A stretch of DNA of 64,000 nucleotides from Streptomyces formicae (GTDB lineage: Bacteria; Actinomycetota; Actinomycetes; Streptomycetales; Streptomycetaceae): positions 4,690,001 through 4,754,000 of the forward strand of contig NZ_CP022685.1 of assembly GCF_002556545.1 (NCBI RefSeq), given 5' to 3'. Positions 7,764 through 16,665 of this stretch are shown here, piece after piece; position 1 is the first letter of the stretch; every line of letters starts with the position of its first letter. A program made the position numbers and the translations under genes. The notes beneath the pieces were generated by a model. It saw only the letters and a program-made list of their open reading frames with translations. It did no database searches and was not told the DNA's origin.

Positions 7764-8441
7764 CTACAACTCGGGCGCGCTCACACCCGTACGAGTGAGG
7801 ACGTCCACGACGGCGTCCACCACCGCTTCGACGTCGGGGACCCAGGGGGCCGCGGAGCCGGGCAGCGGCGCGCGCTCCCAGCGGACCTGTCCCTGACCCG
7901 TGCCGGAGGGGGGCAACGCGAGGTAGCCGCCCTCTCCGTGGAAGCGCAGGGATCCCGGGACCCAGTCCTTGGCGTACAGCAGTTCGCCCAACTGGGCCAT
8001 GGAGTAGGGGGCGACGAGGACGTGGACGCGGGCCTCGGTGGCGACCACGGGGCCGAGCCTGATGCCCGCCTCGTCGAGTGCGGCGAGGGCGCGCAGGCCC
8101 GCGTCGGCGGGCAGGCTGACGGCGCAGGGGGCGCTGCCGCCGGTGGCGAGCACGACGGGGGCGCCGGGGCGGTTGGTCCACCACCAGCGCACCATGCGCT
8201 CGTCGGTGGTGGCCGCGAGGAGGCCGGGGTCGAGGGGGTGCGCGCCGGGCACCACGCAGTCGGGGTCGGGGCAGGCGCACCGGGTGCCGTCGCGTCGGTC
8301 GAGTCCGACGCCGGGCAGTACGGGCCACCGCCATGCGGTCGCGAAGGTCAGGGCCGCGCCGAGTTGTCCTGCGCTACGGCCGGGCTTCCTTCCCGTTCGC
8401 CAGGACAGGAGCCTGCGTCGCCTTCCGAGGATCTCGCGCAT
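7764..8441 (-). CDS. primase/polymerase-like (Prim-Pol) protein, probably degenerate
   Basis: The 225 residues resemble the N-terminal domain of the bifunctional DNA primase/polymerase family: GAALTFATAWRWPVLPG, the Cys/His segment CACPDPDCVVPGAHP, the WWWTNRPGAPVVLATG strand and a late FHGEGGYLALPPS. Active family members carry an acidic DxD after that strand. Here the matching place reads CAVSLPADAG, so the catalytic acids seem lost. The fold is retained as a stand-alone protein with no helicase or plasmid genes nearby, which suggests a binding or regulatory role. It diverges from the PP2C phosphatase gene. Confidence 0.72.
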   Translation of the reverse strand: MREILGRRRRLLSWRTGRKPGRSAGQLGAALTFATAWRWPVLPGVGLDRRDGTRCACPDPDCVVPGAHPLDPGLLAATTDERMVRWWWTNRPGAPVVLATGGSAPCAVSLPADAGLRALAALDEAGIRLGPVVATEARVHVLVAPYSMAQLGELLYAKDWVPGSLRFHGEGGYLALPPSGTGQGQVRWERAPLPGSAAPWVPDVEAVVDAVVDVLTRTGVSAPEL

Positions 8442-8895
8442 GAGCGCTCGTTCCTTTCCGTTGCACGCCGGCGTTTACGCCGGGGAGACTGCGGGCCACA
8501 TCACACCATGTGTGGATCACTTCGCTGTACGTACGAACTGGCACATCCGATCCCAGCCTGCGGCATGGGGAACCACTCTGAACCGAGCGTTGACGTGGCG
8601 TGGGGTGGCGGCGCCTGGCGTTTGCCGTCCCGCGATATTTCTGCCGCCTCCGCCACGGGAGGATGGGGCACGGTCGTCGTGAGTTAAGACGCCCCGGTCG
8701 TTCGCCAGGTTCCGGACGGATCCCAACTGCCCCTGGCCATCACCGAGTACGTACCCATCACGACCGCTGTAACGCTCTGCCGAACAACCTCAGTCGACCG
8801 CAATATGCCCTTCCCTGGCACGGTTTTCGGCCAAGTTCTCAAGATCGTCAGTAGTTCACCGAATTACCACGGACACCAGGAATCCCAGCAGGACA
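8442..8895. other. divergent intergenic region
   Basis: This 454-base region separates the Prim-Pol-like gene from the phosphatase gene and must hold both promoters. I see a small hairpin CCGGCG-TTTA-CGCCGG at 8468-8483 and a CACAC-CAT-GTGTG dyad near 8504-8516, but no clear gene or RNA. The half next to the phosphatase gene is AT-richer. Confidence 0.4.
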
Positions 8896-10416
8896 ATGCT
8901 GGACATCCCCTCACCAGTGCGTGTACATCTGGAGACATTGCTAGCGGCGCAGAATGACATGGGGGTTTGCGATGCTATCGAGCATTACGCACCGGCCGGA
9001 AAGCCGTCAGCCATGAACGCCCCGCACCTTCCGAAAGTGGCCGGAATCGACTCCACTGTTCCGTCGCCCGCGCACACTGTCGCGCCCAGCGCAGCCGTCC
9101 CACCCTCAGCGGACGACTCTCCCGTACCGGCCCCGCCCGGCGCACTGATCCAGGACCGGCTCGCGGGCTGGGTCTCGGATCTCACCACGCTGCACGAACT
9201 CACCGAGCGCCTGACCCGCACGGCAGGGCTCGACGACGCGCTGCGCGAGCTGTTGCGCGCCGGTTCCGCGCTGGTCGGCGCCCGGCGCGGACTCGTCGTC
9301 ATCGAACCGGCCGACGGACTCGGCCCCGCCACCACGGTCGGTCTCGGCCTCGCGCGCGCCGACCTCGGGCACATCGAGACCGTGCCGCGCGGCGCCACCT
9401 CGTACGGCAGGATCCTGGACGCCGCGGGCAGCCAGGACCCGCCCGCCGAGATCGCGCAGCCCGACCTGCTCGCCGACGACGGACTGGACCCGCGCCACCG
9501 CGAGGTCGCCGCCCGCATCGGCTACGCGGCGAGCTACGCCCTGCCCCTCGCCGCCGAGGACGCGGGCCGGATCGGCGCCGCGGTCTGGCTGTACGACGAA
9601 CCCGCCGAGCCCACCGAACGCCAGCGCCACCTCGTCGGCCTCTACGCGCGCCACGCCGCCGAGCACCTGGCGCGGCTCATCGAACTCGACCGCGCCCGCA
9701 CCACCGTCGACACCCTGCGCGAGGAGCTGATGCCCTCGCGGCTGCCCCGGGTCGCCGGGGTGCAGCTCGCCGCGCGGCACCGCACCGGGCCGCGCGGCGG
9801 CGGCGACTGGCACGACGCACTGCCGCTGCCGGACGCCGCGCTCGGGCTCGCGGTGGGTTCCGTGACCGGCTCAGGACCCAGCGCGGTGGCCGCGATGGGG
9901 CGGCTGCGGGCGAGCCTTCGGGCGTACGCCGTGATGGAGGGCGAGGACCCCGTCGCCGTCCTGTCCGATCTGGAGCTGCTGCTGCGCCTGACCGAGCCCG
10001 CCAGGTCGGCGACGGCGCTCTTCGCGTACTGCGAGCCCGCGCTGCGCAAGGTCGTGCTCGCGGGCGCCGGGCACAGTCCGCCGCTGATCGTCGGGGAGCG
10101 GCGCACGGAGTTCGTGGAGACCTCCCTCTCGGCGCCGCTCGGGATGCTCGCCTGCTGGGAGGCGCCGAGCGTGGAGATCAGTCCGGAGCCCGGAGAAACG
10201 GTGCTTCTGTACACCGACGGCCTGCTGCACCGCACGGGCGACCCGATGGACCGGGCCTTCGCGCGGCTGCACGCGGCGGCCGCGAGCGTGCCCAAGGGCA
10301 TCAGGGACGACCCCGGGGCGATCGCCGACCACGTGCTGCACACCGTGCTGCCCGACGGGCTCGACGCCGTGGACAGCGACGAGGACGTGGTGATCCTGGC
10401 GGCGCGCTTCGCGTAG
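8896..10416 (+). CDS. PP2C-family (SpoIIE-like) serine/threonine phosphatase with GAF domain
   Basis: This 506-residue signalling protein has a variable N-terminus (1-85), a GAF sensor domain (about 105-270, DALRELLRAGSALVGARRG), and a SpoIIE-type phosphatase domain (about 285-505). Metal-binding features are GGDWHDALPL and the late DEDVVILAAR; the central GHSPPLIV and LLYTDGL motifs are typical. Such enzymes dephosphorylate anti-anti-sigma factors, opposing RsbW-like kinases such as the HATPase proteins at 5.3 and 14.1 kb, though no direct link is shown. No membrane segment is seen. The start at 8896 has only a weak CAGGAC site. Confidence 0.88.
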   Translation: MLDIPSPVRVHLETLLAAQNDMGVCDAIEHYAPAGKPSAMNAPHLPKVAGIDSTVPSPAHTVAPSAAVPPSADDSPVPAPPGALIQDRLAGWVSDLTTLHELTERLTRTAGLDDALRELLRAGSALVGARRGLVVIEPADGLGPATTVGLGLARADLGHIETVPRGATSYGRILDAAGSQDPPAEIAQPDLLADDGLDPRHREVAARIGYAASYALPLAAEDAGRIGAAVWLYDEPAEPTERQRHLVGLYARHAAEHLARLIELDRARTTVDTLREELMPSRLPRVAGVQLAARHRTGPRGGGDWHDALPLPDAALGLAVGSVTGSGPSAVAAMGRLRASLRAYAVMEGEDPVAVLSDLELLLRLTEPARSATALFAYCEPALRKVVLAGAGHSPPLIVGERRTEFVETSLSAPLGMLACWEAPSVEISPEPGETVLLYTDGLLHRTGDPMDRAFARLHAAAASVPKGIRDDPGAIADHVLHTVLPDGLDAVDSDEDVVILAARFA

Positions 10417-10482
10417 TCCGCCCGGGCCGAGTGAGGTGCCGGGCACGCGCTGTAAGTGGTCCTACGCCCCTGGGCCCCCTTC

Positions 10483-10496
10483 CGTACGGCCGTACG
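10483..10496. promoter_or_regulatory. perfect palindrome upstream of aminopeptidase P gene
   Basis: CGTACGGCCGTACG is a 14-bp perfect palindrome, 39 bases before the GTG start. It may be an operator or part of the promoter; TACGAT at its right end resembles a -10 element. Confidence 0.35.
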
Positions 10497-10534
10497 ATGG
10501 AGGGTGGTCCAGTGTCGTACATAGGAGGCAGATC

Positions 10535-11998
10535 GTGTCGGAGGCGCTCAACCCGGAGACCCCGGAAGCCGAGTCCGAAGAAGAGCCGATCAAGCAGCGC
10601 AAGAACGGGCTGTACCCGGGCGTTTCCGACGAGCTCGCCGAGAGCATGAAGTCCGGCTGGGCCGACACCGAGCTGCACGACCTGCAGCCGATCGCACAGG
10701 CCGAGAACACCGCTGCCCGCCGCGCCGCGCTCTCCGCGCGCTTCCCCGGCGAGCGCCTGGTGATCCCCGCGGGCAACCTGAAGACCCGCTCGAACGACAC
10801 CGAGTACGCCTTCCGCGCCTCCGTCGAGTACGCCTACCTCACCGGCAACCAGACCGAGGACGGCGTCCTGGTCATGGAGCCGAAGGACGGCGGCCACGAG
10901 GCCACCATCTACCTGCTGCCGCGCTCCGACCGCGAGAACGGCGAGTTCTGGCTGGACGGCCAGGGCGAGCTCTGGGTCGGCCGCCGTCACTCGCTCACCG
11001 AGGCCGAGCGGCTGTACGGGATCCCCGCGTCCGACGTGCGCGAGCTGGCCGACAGCCTGCGCGAGGCGACCGGTCCCGTCCGCGTCGTCCGCGGGTTCGA
11101 CGCGGGCATCGAGGCGGCGCTGACCGACAAGGTCACCGCCGAGCGCGACGAGGAGCTGCGCGTCTTCCTCTCCGAGGCCCGTCTGGTCAAGGACGAGTTC
11201 GAGATCGGCGAGCTCCAGAAGGCGTGCGACTCGACCGCCCGCGGCTTCGAGGACGTCGTGAAGATCCTCGACAAGGCCGAGGCGACGAGCGAGCGCTACA
11301 TCGAAGGCACGTTCTTCCTGCGCGCCCGCGTCGAGGGCAACGACATCGGCTACGGCTCGATCTGCGCCGCGGGCCCGCACGCCACCACCCTGCACTGGGT
11401 GCGCAACGACGGCGCCGTGCGCTCCGGCGAGCTGCTGCTGCTCGACGCCGGTGTGGAGACGCACACGTACTACACCGCGGACGTCACGCGGACGCTGCCG
11501 ATCAACGGCCGCTTCGACGAGCTCCAGAAGAAGATCTACGACGCGGTGTACGAGGCCCAGGAGGCCGGTATCGCGGCCGTCAAGCCGGGTGCCAAGTACC
11601 GCGACTTCCACGACGCCGCGCAGCGCGTGCTCGCCGAGAAGCTGGTCGAGTGGGGCCTCGTCGAGGGTCCGGTCGAGCGCGTGCTCGAACTGGGTCTCCA
11701 GCGCCGCTGGACGCTGCACGGCACCGGCCACATGCTCGGCATGGACGTCCACGACTGCGCCGCCGCGCGCCGTGAGTCGTACGTGGACGGCACGCTCGAG
11801 CCCGGCATGTGCCTGACCGTCGAGCCCGGCCTGTACTTCCAGGCGGACGACCTGACGGTGCCGGAGGAGTACCGGGGCATCGGCGTCCGGATCGAGGACG
11901 ACATCCTCGTCACCGCCGACGGCAACCGGAACCTCTCGGCCTCGCTGCCGCGCACCTCGGACGACGTCGAGGCGTGGATGGCGCGCGTCAAGGGCTGA
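10535..11998 (+). CDS. aminopeptidase P family protein (Xaa-Pro aminopeptidase)
   Basis: This M24B metallopeptidase removes N-terminal residues preceding proline. It has the AMP_N domain in the first half and the pita-bread catalytic domain in the second. The five metal ligands are visible: Asp in LLLDAGVE, Asp in TADVTRT, His in HGTGHMLG, Glu in LTVEPG and Glu in VRIEDD. Its length is 487 residues. GTG at 10535 was chosen because AGGAGG lies seven bases upstream (10524-10529); the frame extends to 10436 without a ribosome site. The protein is cytoplasmic. A strong hairpin follows it. Confidence 0.92.
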   Translation: MSEALNPETPEAESEEEPIKQRKNGLYPGVSDELAESMKSGWADTELHDLQPIAQAENTAARRAALSARFPGERLVIPAGNLKTRSNDTEYAFRASVEYAYLTGNQTEDGVLVMEPKDGGHEATIYLLPRSDRENGEFWLDGQGELWVGRRHSLTEAERLYGIPASDVRELADSLREATGPVRVVRGFDAGIEAALTDKVTAERDEELRVFLSEARLVKDEFEIGELQKACDSTARGFEDVVKILDKAEATSERYIEGTFFLRARVEGNDIGYGSICAAGPHATTLHWVRNDGAVRSGELLLLDAGVETHTYYTADVTRTLPINGRFDELQKKIYDAVYEAQEAGIAAVKPGAKYRDFHDAAQRVLAEKLVEWGLVEGPVERVLELGLQRRWTLHGTGHMLGMDVHDCAAARRESYVDGTLEPGMCLTVEPGLYFQADDLTVPEEYRGIGVRIEDDILVTADGNRNLSASLPRTSDDVEAWMARVKG

Positions 11999-12024
11999 GT
12001 CACCCGCGCATGGCGGCGGGGGCC

Positions 12025-12053
12025 ACGGCGGCCGGGACGTGCCCGGCCGCCGT
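12025..12053. terminator. bidirectional terminator hairpin
   Basis: ACGGCGGCCGGG (12025-12036) pairs perfectly with CCCGGCCGCCGT (12042-12053) around a five-base loop. It lies between the convergent aminopeptidase P and carboxymuconolactone decarboxylase-like genes. Confidence 0.8.
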
Positions 12054-12067
12054 CTTCAGAGTGGCCA

Positions 12068-12550
12068 TCAGTGGGCCACCCGCTCGTCCTCGCCCGCGAC
12101 CTTGGCGGTGCTCAGGGCGATGCGGTTCCAGGTGTTGATGGTGAAGATCAGGGCGAGGACGCGGGCCAGCTCCGACTCGTCGAAGTGCCGGGCCGCCTCT
12201 CCGTAGACGTCGTCAGGGACGCTGCCCTGCGAGACGAGGGTGACCGACTCGGTCAGGGCGAGCGCCGCCTGCTCCTTGGCCGTGAAGAAGTGACGGGCCT
12301 CGCGCCACACGCCGACCATGTGCAGCCGCGCCTCGTCCTCGCCTGCCTTGCGGGCGTCGGAGGTGTGCATGTGGAGGCAGTACGCGCAGCCGTTGAGGAG
12401 CGAGGCGCGGATCTGGATCAGCTCGACGAGGGCCGGGTCGAGGCCGTCGCGGGCGGCGGCGTCGAAGCCGATGAGGGCCTTGAACGCCTTGGGGGCGGCC
12501 TTGGCGAAGTTGACTCGGGGAGCGGCGGTGGCGTTCGTGTCGTTCGTCAT
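12068..12550 (-). CDS. carboxymuconolactone decarboxylase family (AhpD-like) protein
   Basis: This 160-residue helical protein has the AhpD core motif CAYCLHMH (CxxCxxxH) at about residues 67-74, with an upstream Glu in VELIQIRASLLNG. The CxxC can act as a redox pair in peroxidase-type or thiol-disulfide chemistry. It diverges by fewer than 50 bases from a MocR regulator, an arrangement common in actinobacteria and suggesting direct control. ATG 12556, two residues longer, is equally possible; neither has a clear ribosome site, so a leaderless transcript is plausible. Confidence 0.88.
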   Translation of the reverse strand: MTNDTNATAAPRVNFAKAAPKAFKALIGFDAAARDGLDPALVELIQIRASLLNGCAYCLHMHTSDARKAGEDEARLHMVGVWREARHFFTAKEQAALALTESVTLVSQGSVPDDVYGEAARHFDESELARVLALIFTINTWNRIALSTAKVAGEDERVAH

Positions 12551-12597
12551 GACCATGAATCTAGGCGTCAGATAGACCTCGTATAGGGTGCATTTCC

Positions 12598-14118
12598 ATG
12601 CCGGAATCATGGGTCAATTCGGCGGAGCGCATCGGCATCGACCTGCACGTGGACCTGTCGGGTCCCGGCAGTCGCAGGGCCGTCCTCATCCGCGCGCTCC
12701 GCGACGCCGTGCGCGAGGGACGCCTGCCTCCCGGCACCCGGCTTCCGCCCTACCGCTCGCTCGCCGCCGACCTGGGCCTGGCCCGCAACACCGTCGCCGA
12801 CGCCTACGCGGAACTGGTCGCCGAGGGGTGGCTGACGGCACGGCAGGGATCGGGCACCCGGGTCGCCGAGCGAACCGCGCCGCCCAAGCGCCCCCGGCTG
12901 CCGAAACCCGCCCCCGCCAAGCCCGCCACCCCCGCGTACAACCTGCTCCAGGGCACCCCCGACGCCACCTCCTTCCCCCGCACGGCCTGGCTCTCGTCCG
13001 CCCGTCGCGCGCTCGGCGCCGCGCCCAACGAGGCCTTCGGGCCCGGTGATCCACGCGGCAGGATCGAGCTGCGCAGGGCGCTCACCGACTATCTGACGCG
13101 GGCGCGCGGGGTGCGCGTCAGTCCCGAACGGATCGTGGTGTGCTCCGGGTTCGCGCACGCGCTGCGGCTGCTGTTCGGCGGGGCGGTGCTGCACGGGCCT
13201 TCCCCGAGCTCTCGACTTCGTTCGAGCGGGGGATACCCCCTTGCCGTGGAGTCGTACGGCCTCGGGTTCCATCGCGAGATCCTGGCGAACGCGGGCGTAC
13301 GGACGGTTCCGCTCGGCCTCGACGAACAGGGCGCCCGGATCGAGGAGTTGGCATCGGGGCCCCGGGTGCGCGGGGTGCTGCTCACGCCCGCACACCAGTT
13401 CCCGACCGGCGGCCCGCTGCACCCCTCGCGGCGCGCGGCGGCCGTCGACTGGGCCCGCTCGCACGGCGGCCTGATCCTGGAGGACGACTACGACGGGGAG
13501 TTCCGCTACGACCGCGAGCCCGTCGGCGCCGTGCAGGGCCTCGACCCCGAGCACGTCATCTACCTGGGCTCGGTGAGCAAGAGCCTGTCCCCCGCCGTAC
13601 GCATCGGCTGGATGGTGCTGCCCGAACACCTCGTGCACGGGGTGCTCGCCGCCAAGGGGGAGCGCGAGGCGTGGGCGAGCGTCCTCGACCAGCTCACGCT
13701 CGCCGACTTCATCGCTTCCGGGCAGTACGACCGGCACGTCCGCCGCATGCGGCAGCGCTACCGGAGCCGCCGGGACCGGCTCGTCGCCGCCCTCGCCGAA
13801 CGCGCACCGCACATCACGGCCACCGGCATCGCGGCGGGTCTGCACGCGGTGCTGCGGCTGCCGCCCGGCACGGAGGCGTCCGTGGTCAAGGCGGCGGCCT
13901 GGCAGGGCATCGCCCTGGAGGGCCTCGCCCAGTTCCGGCATCCGCAGGCCACGATGGCGGCCACGGACGGCCTCGTCGTCGGCTACTCGACGCCCTCGGA
14001 ACACGCCTACGGGGCGGCGGTCGACGCGCTGTGCCGCGCGCTGCCGCCGGACGAGCGGGGGGATCCCGCCGACCGCAGGGTCAGGCCGTCATCAGCGGCG
14101 CGTCCTCACGCCACTTGA
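12598..14118 (+). CDS. MocR family PLP-dependent transcriptional regulator
   Basis: An N-terminal GntR-type winged helix (about 25-90, LPPGTRLPPYRSLAADLGLARNTV) is joined to an aspartate-aminotransferase-like domain. The PLP region shows DDYDGEFRYD and the lysine in SVSKSLSPAVRIGW. MocR proteins sense PLP or amino-acid ligands and usually control a divergent gene, here the AhpD-like gene. Residues about 201-215 (PSSRLRSSGGYPLA) are encoded by a 42-bp dispersed palindromic element, an insertion not expected in the family. Its end overlaps the convergent HATPase gene by 38 bases. Confidence 0.9.
   Translation: MPESWVNSAERIGIDLHVDLSGPGSRRAVLIRALRDAVREGRLPPGTRLPPYRSLAADLGLARNTVADAYAELVAEGWLTARQGSGTRVAERTAPPKRPRLPKPAPAKPATPAYNLLQGTPDATSFPRTAWLSSARRALGAAPNEAFGPGDPRGRIELRRALTDYLTRARGVRVSPERIVVCSGFAHALRLLFGGAVLHGPSPSSRLRSSGGYPLAVESYGLGFHREILANAGVRTVPLGLDEQGARIEELASGPRVRGVLLTPAHQFPTGGPLHPSRRAAAVDWARSHGGLILEDDYDGEFRYDREPVGAVQGLDPEHVIYLGSVSKSLSPAVRIGWMVLPEHLVHGVLAAKGEREAWASVLDQLTLADFIASGQYDRHVRRMRQRYRSRRDRLVAALAERAPHITATGIAAGLHAVLRLPPGTEASVVKAAAWQGIALEGLAQFRHPQATMAATDGLVVGYSTPSEHAYGAAVDALCRALPPDERGDPADRRVRPSSAARPHAT
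13199..13240. repeat. dispersed 42-bp palindromic element inside MocR gene
   Basis: The element runs CTTCCCCGAGCTCTCG, then CTTCG, then a TCGAGCGGGGGA half, forming an imperfect hairpin (CTCGACTTCGTTCGAG core). It matches the reverse complement of 41320-41361 at 35 of 42 positions. Elements of this sequence type are, from memory, common in Streptomyces intergenic regions. Here it keeps the reading frame open. Confidence 0.8.
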
Positions 14119-14584
14119 GGATCTTGTCGAAGCTGATCACCGCACCGCCCCTGCCCGGCCTGGTGCCGAGCTGAACGTGGTCGGCGAGCTCACTGATCAG
14201 CCACAGGCCCCGGCCGTGCTCGTCCGTATCGGACGCGGGGGGCCTGGGCGGCGCGGGACGGCCGCGCGTCACGGACCCGGCAGAGGGAGCGGCCGCCGCG
14301 TGGCCCTGGGCGCCCGGGAATCCGGGGCCCGAATCGGCCACCTCGATGCGGCACTTCTCGCCGTCCAGGTACGCGGTGACGCGGTACGCCCCGCTCGTTC
14401 CCCCGTGCGCGGTGGCGCCGCCGTGCTCCACGGCGTTGGCGCACGCCTCGCTGAGGGCTACCGACAAATCGTAGGAAATTTCTGGATCCACGCCCGCCGT
14501 GTCCATCGCACCGATGAGCAGACGACGGGCGAGCGGAACGCTCGCGGCTTCGCGCCGCAAATGGAGAGACCACCAGATGCTCAT
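14081..14584 (-). CDS. ATP-binding protein, anti-sigma-factor kinase-like (HATPase_c)
   Basis: This 167-residue GHKL ATPase has an N box in SVALSEACANAVEHGG, a G1 box in EVADSGPGFPG and a G2 region in DEHGRGLWLISEL, with a disordered Ala/Pro insertion between the G1 and G2 boxes. It resembles RsbW-type anti-sigma kinases. The ATG at 14584 was chosen because AGGAGG lies just upstream; a longer frame to 14740 has no ribosome site. It converges on and overlaps the MocR gene end. No anti-anti-sigma partner is adjacent. Confidence 0.85.
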   Translation of the reverse strand: MSIWWSLHLRREAASVPLARRLLIGAMDTAGVDPEISYDLSVALSEACANAVEHGGATAHGGTSGAYRVTAYLDGEKCRIEVADSGPGFPGAQGHAAAAPSAGSVTRGRPAPPRPPASDTDEHGRGLWLISELADHVQLGTRPGRGGAVISFDKILKWREDAPLMTA

Positions 14585-14812
14585 GCTCCAGCCTCCTGGC
14601 CGCGGCTCGACATACCGATACGTATTGCCGCAAGCGCCCGTGGATAAGCGCCCAGTTGACGTGATGCCGCCCATACGGCGGATGCGCGGGCTTCTCGGCT
14701 CGGTGTAGAGGAGGGGACCACAGCAGCGCGGAAGCGGCACTCATCCGCGCGAACCGGACCTAGCGGACCTGCCGTATGCGAGGGGTAAGTCCAGTGCGAT
14801 GATGGCCCGGCC

Positions 14813-15715
14813 ATGACTGCCCCCCACCAGCGCCAGCCGCGCGCCGGAGCCGATCTCCGGCTGCTCAGGGCCGCGATGTTCGCCGCGGTCTGCGTCGTGC
14901 TGTCCGCCGGGGGTCATGTGCTCGCCTCCTGCGTCGCCGTCCCGCTGTGGACGCTGGCGGTGGCTTTCGTCGCCGTTCTCGCCGTCACGCTGCCGCTCGC
15001 CGGGCGCGAGCGTTCGCTGCCCGGCATCGCCGCGCTGCTCACGGCGGGCCAGCTCGGCCTGCACGCCCTGTTCGGCCTCGGCCAGCACGGCTCGGCCGCC
15101 GCGGCGGCGAACGGTGACGCCTCCCTCGTCGAGCGGGCCGCGCGCCTGGTCTGCGGGGCGGGTGCCGCGACGATCAGCCCGGCGCAGGCCCGGCGGATCC
15201 TCAGCACGGCGGGGCTCCAGCCGGGCGGCACCGGCGCCGCGGGCAGCGTGGGCGGCGTGGACCACACCGCCATGCACCACCACGGGCAGTCGGCAGCCGC
15301 TGCGGCGGACACCGCGGTGGACTCGATGACCTCCCTGCACGGCATGGGCGGCATGAGCGGTATGGGCGGCATGTCGCTGATGCCCTCGCTGCCCATGCTG
15401 ATCGCGCACGTCCTCGCGGCGCTCGCCGCGGGCTGGCTGCTGCGCCGCGGCGACATCGCCCTGTTCCGTCTCGTCCGGCTCTCGGCCGACGGCGCGACCG
15501 GGCTCGCCGAAGGGGCGCTCGTACGCTCGCTGCGCTCTGCCCTCACCCTCGTACGCGCCCTGCGGGCCGGACTGCCCGGCGCGGACCTGACGGCCGGACC
15601 GCGGACCGCGCGCACCGCGCCGCTCCCGCCGGCCAAGCCCCGGACGGTCGCCCTGGAGGACACGGTGATCAGGCGCGGCCCACCGGCCGCCCAGGACGTC
15701 GCACTCGCTGCCTGA
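14813..15715 (+). CDS. Met/His-rich integral membrane protein of the copper cluster
   Basis: This 300-residue protein has about four hydrophobic segments: two near 19-63, a weaker one near 70-90 and one near 195-213. Between the last two lies a long loop containing HTAMHHHGQ and the Met-rich HGMGGMSGMGGMS, a composition typical of copper-binding loops. A basic C-terminal tail follows. It has no recognised catalytic domain. It heads a plus-strand series of copper genes (YcnI-like, Sco, PCuAC, CopCD, DyP), so a role in copper binding or transfer at the outer membrane face is inferred from composition and context. Confidence 0.75.
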   Translation: MTAPHQRQPRAGADLRLLRAAMFAAVCVVLSAGGHVLASCVAVPLWTLAVAFVAVLAVTLPLAGRERSLPGIAALLTAGQLGLHALFGLGQHGSAAAAANGDASLVERAARLVCGAGAATISPAQARRILSTAGLQPGGTGAAGSVGGVDHTAMHHHGQSAAAAADTAVDSMTSLHGMGGMSGMGGMSLMPSLPMLIAHVLAALAAGWLLRRGDIALFRLVRLSADGATGLAEGALVRSLRSALTLVRALRAGLPGADLTAGPRTARTAPLPPAKPRTVALEDTVIRRGPPAAQDVALAA

Positions 15716-15851
15716 CGCACCGCACTCCCCAGCACGGAGAGGTGCCGTCGGCACGCACGCGCGCGTGCCCGCTCTGCCGCGCGCCACCCTCCGTACTGAT
15801 CACCACTGTGGTCACCGTCGTGACCACCCCTGCTGAATGTGGAGTGCCTCC

Positions 15852-16574
15852 ATGAACGCCAAGTCACGCGTCGCCGCCGCGGCCACCGTCGCCGCCTCCG
15901 CCGTGCTCGTCCTCTCCGCGCCCGCCTTCGCGCACGTCAGCGTCTCGCCGGAGGGCGAGGCCGCCAAGGGCGGGTACGCGACGGTCAACTTCAGGGTGCC
16001 GAACGAGCAGGACGACGCCTCGACCACCAAGGTCGAGGTCTCCTTCCCGGGCGACCACCCGCTCGCCTCGGTGATGACCCAGCCCGTGCCCGGCTGGAAC
16101 GTGAAGGTCACCAAGGCCAAGCTCGACAAGCCGCTGGAGATCCACGGCGAGAAGATCGACGAGGCCGTCTCCAAGGTCACCTGGACCGCCGACGGCAAGG
16201 GCATCCAGCCCGGCACCTTCCAGAAGTTCCCCGTCTCCATGGGCCAGCTGCCCGAGAACGCGGACGCGTTGGTCTTCAAGGCCATCCAGACGTACGACAA
16301 CAAGGACGTCGTCCGCTGGATCGAGCCGCAGCAGAAGGGCCAGGAGGAGCCGGAGCACCCCGCGCCCACCCTCGAGCTGACCGCCGCCTCCGACGAGCAC
16401 GGCGGCGCGGCCGCGAAGGACGACGCCAAGGCCGGTACCGAGAAGGCCGCCGCGTCCGACGACTCCGACAGCAGCGACACCACGGCCCGGGTCCTCGGCA
16501 TCGTGGGCATCGTCGTGGGTGCCGCGGGCGTCGCCTTCGGCGTGCTGGCCGGCCGTCGCCGCACCGCCGCCTGA
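15852..16574 (+). CDS. YcnI-like (DUF1775) copper-associated membrane protein
   Basis: A signal peptide ends at PAFA, so the mature protein would begin HVSVSPEG with His28 exposed. In YcnI-type proteins this N-terminal His helps bind Cu(II). The DUF1775 domain (about 30-165) contains VNFRVPNE and the WTADGKGIQPG segment. An acidic Ala-rich linker leads to a C-terminal membrane helix (VLGIVGIVVGAAGVAFGVLAG) and RRR anchor. The start at 15852 is preferred over 15837 because GGAG lies nine bases upstream. A CACCC-TTCG-GGGTG hairpin follows at 16589-16602. Confidence 0.88.
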   Translation: MNAKSRVAAAATVAASAVLVLSAPAFAHVSVSPEGEAAKGGYATVNFRVPNEQDDASTTKVEVSFPGDHPLASVMTQPVPGWNVKVTKAKLDKPLEIHGEKIDEAVSKVTWTADGKGIQPGTFQKFPVSMGQLPENADALVFKAIQTYDNKDVVRWIEPQQKGQEEPEHPAPTLELTAASDEHGGAAAKDDAKAGTEKAAASDDSDSSDTTARVLGIVGIVVGAAGVAFGVLAGRRRTAA

Positions 16575-16665
16575 TCCTCCGGCAGAACCACCCTTCGGGG
16601 TGCGCCGGTCCGGCACACGCCTGCCCCGGTGCACCCCGGCCCCCTCACATCTGGGACATTTTCGT

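Noticed and set aside
14639..14647. CGTGGATAA as a DnaA box
   Set aside because: A single site with one mismatch and no neighbours; expected by chance.
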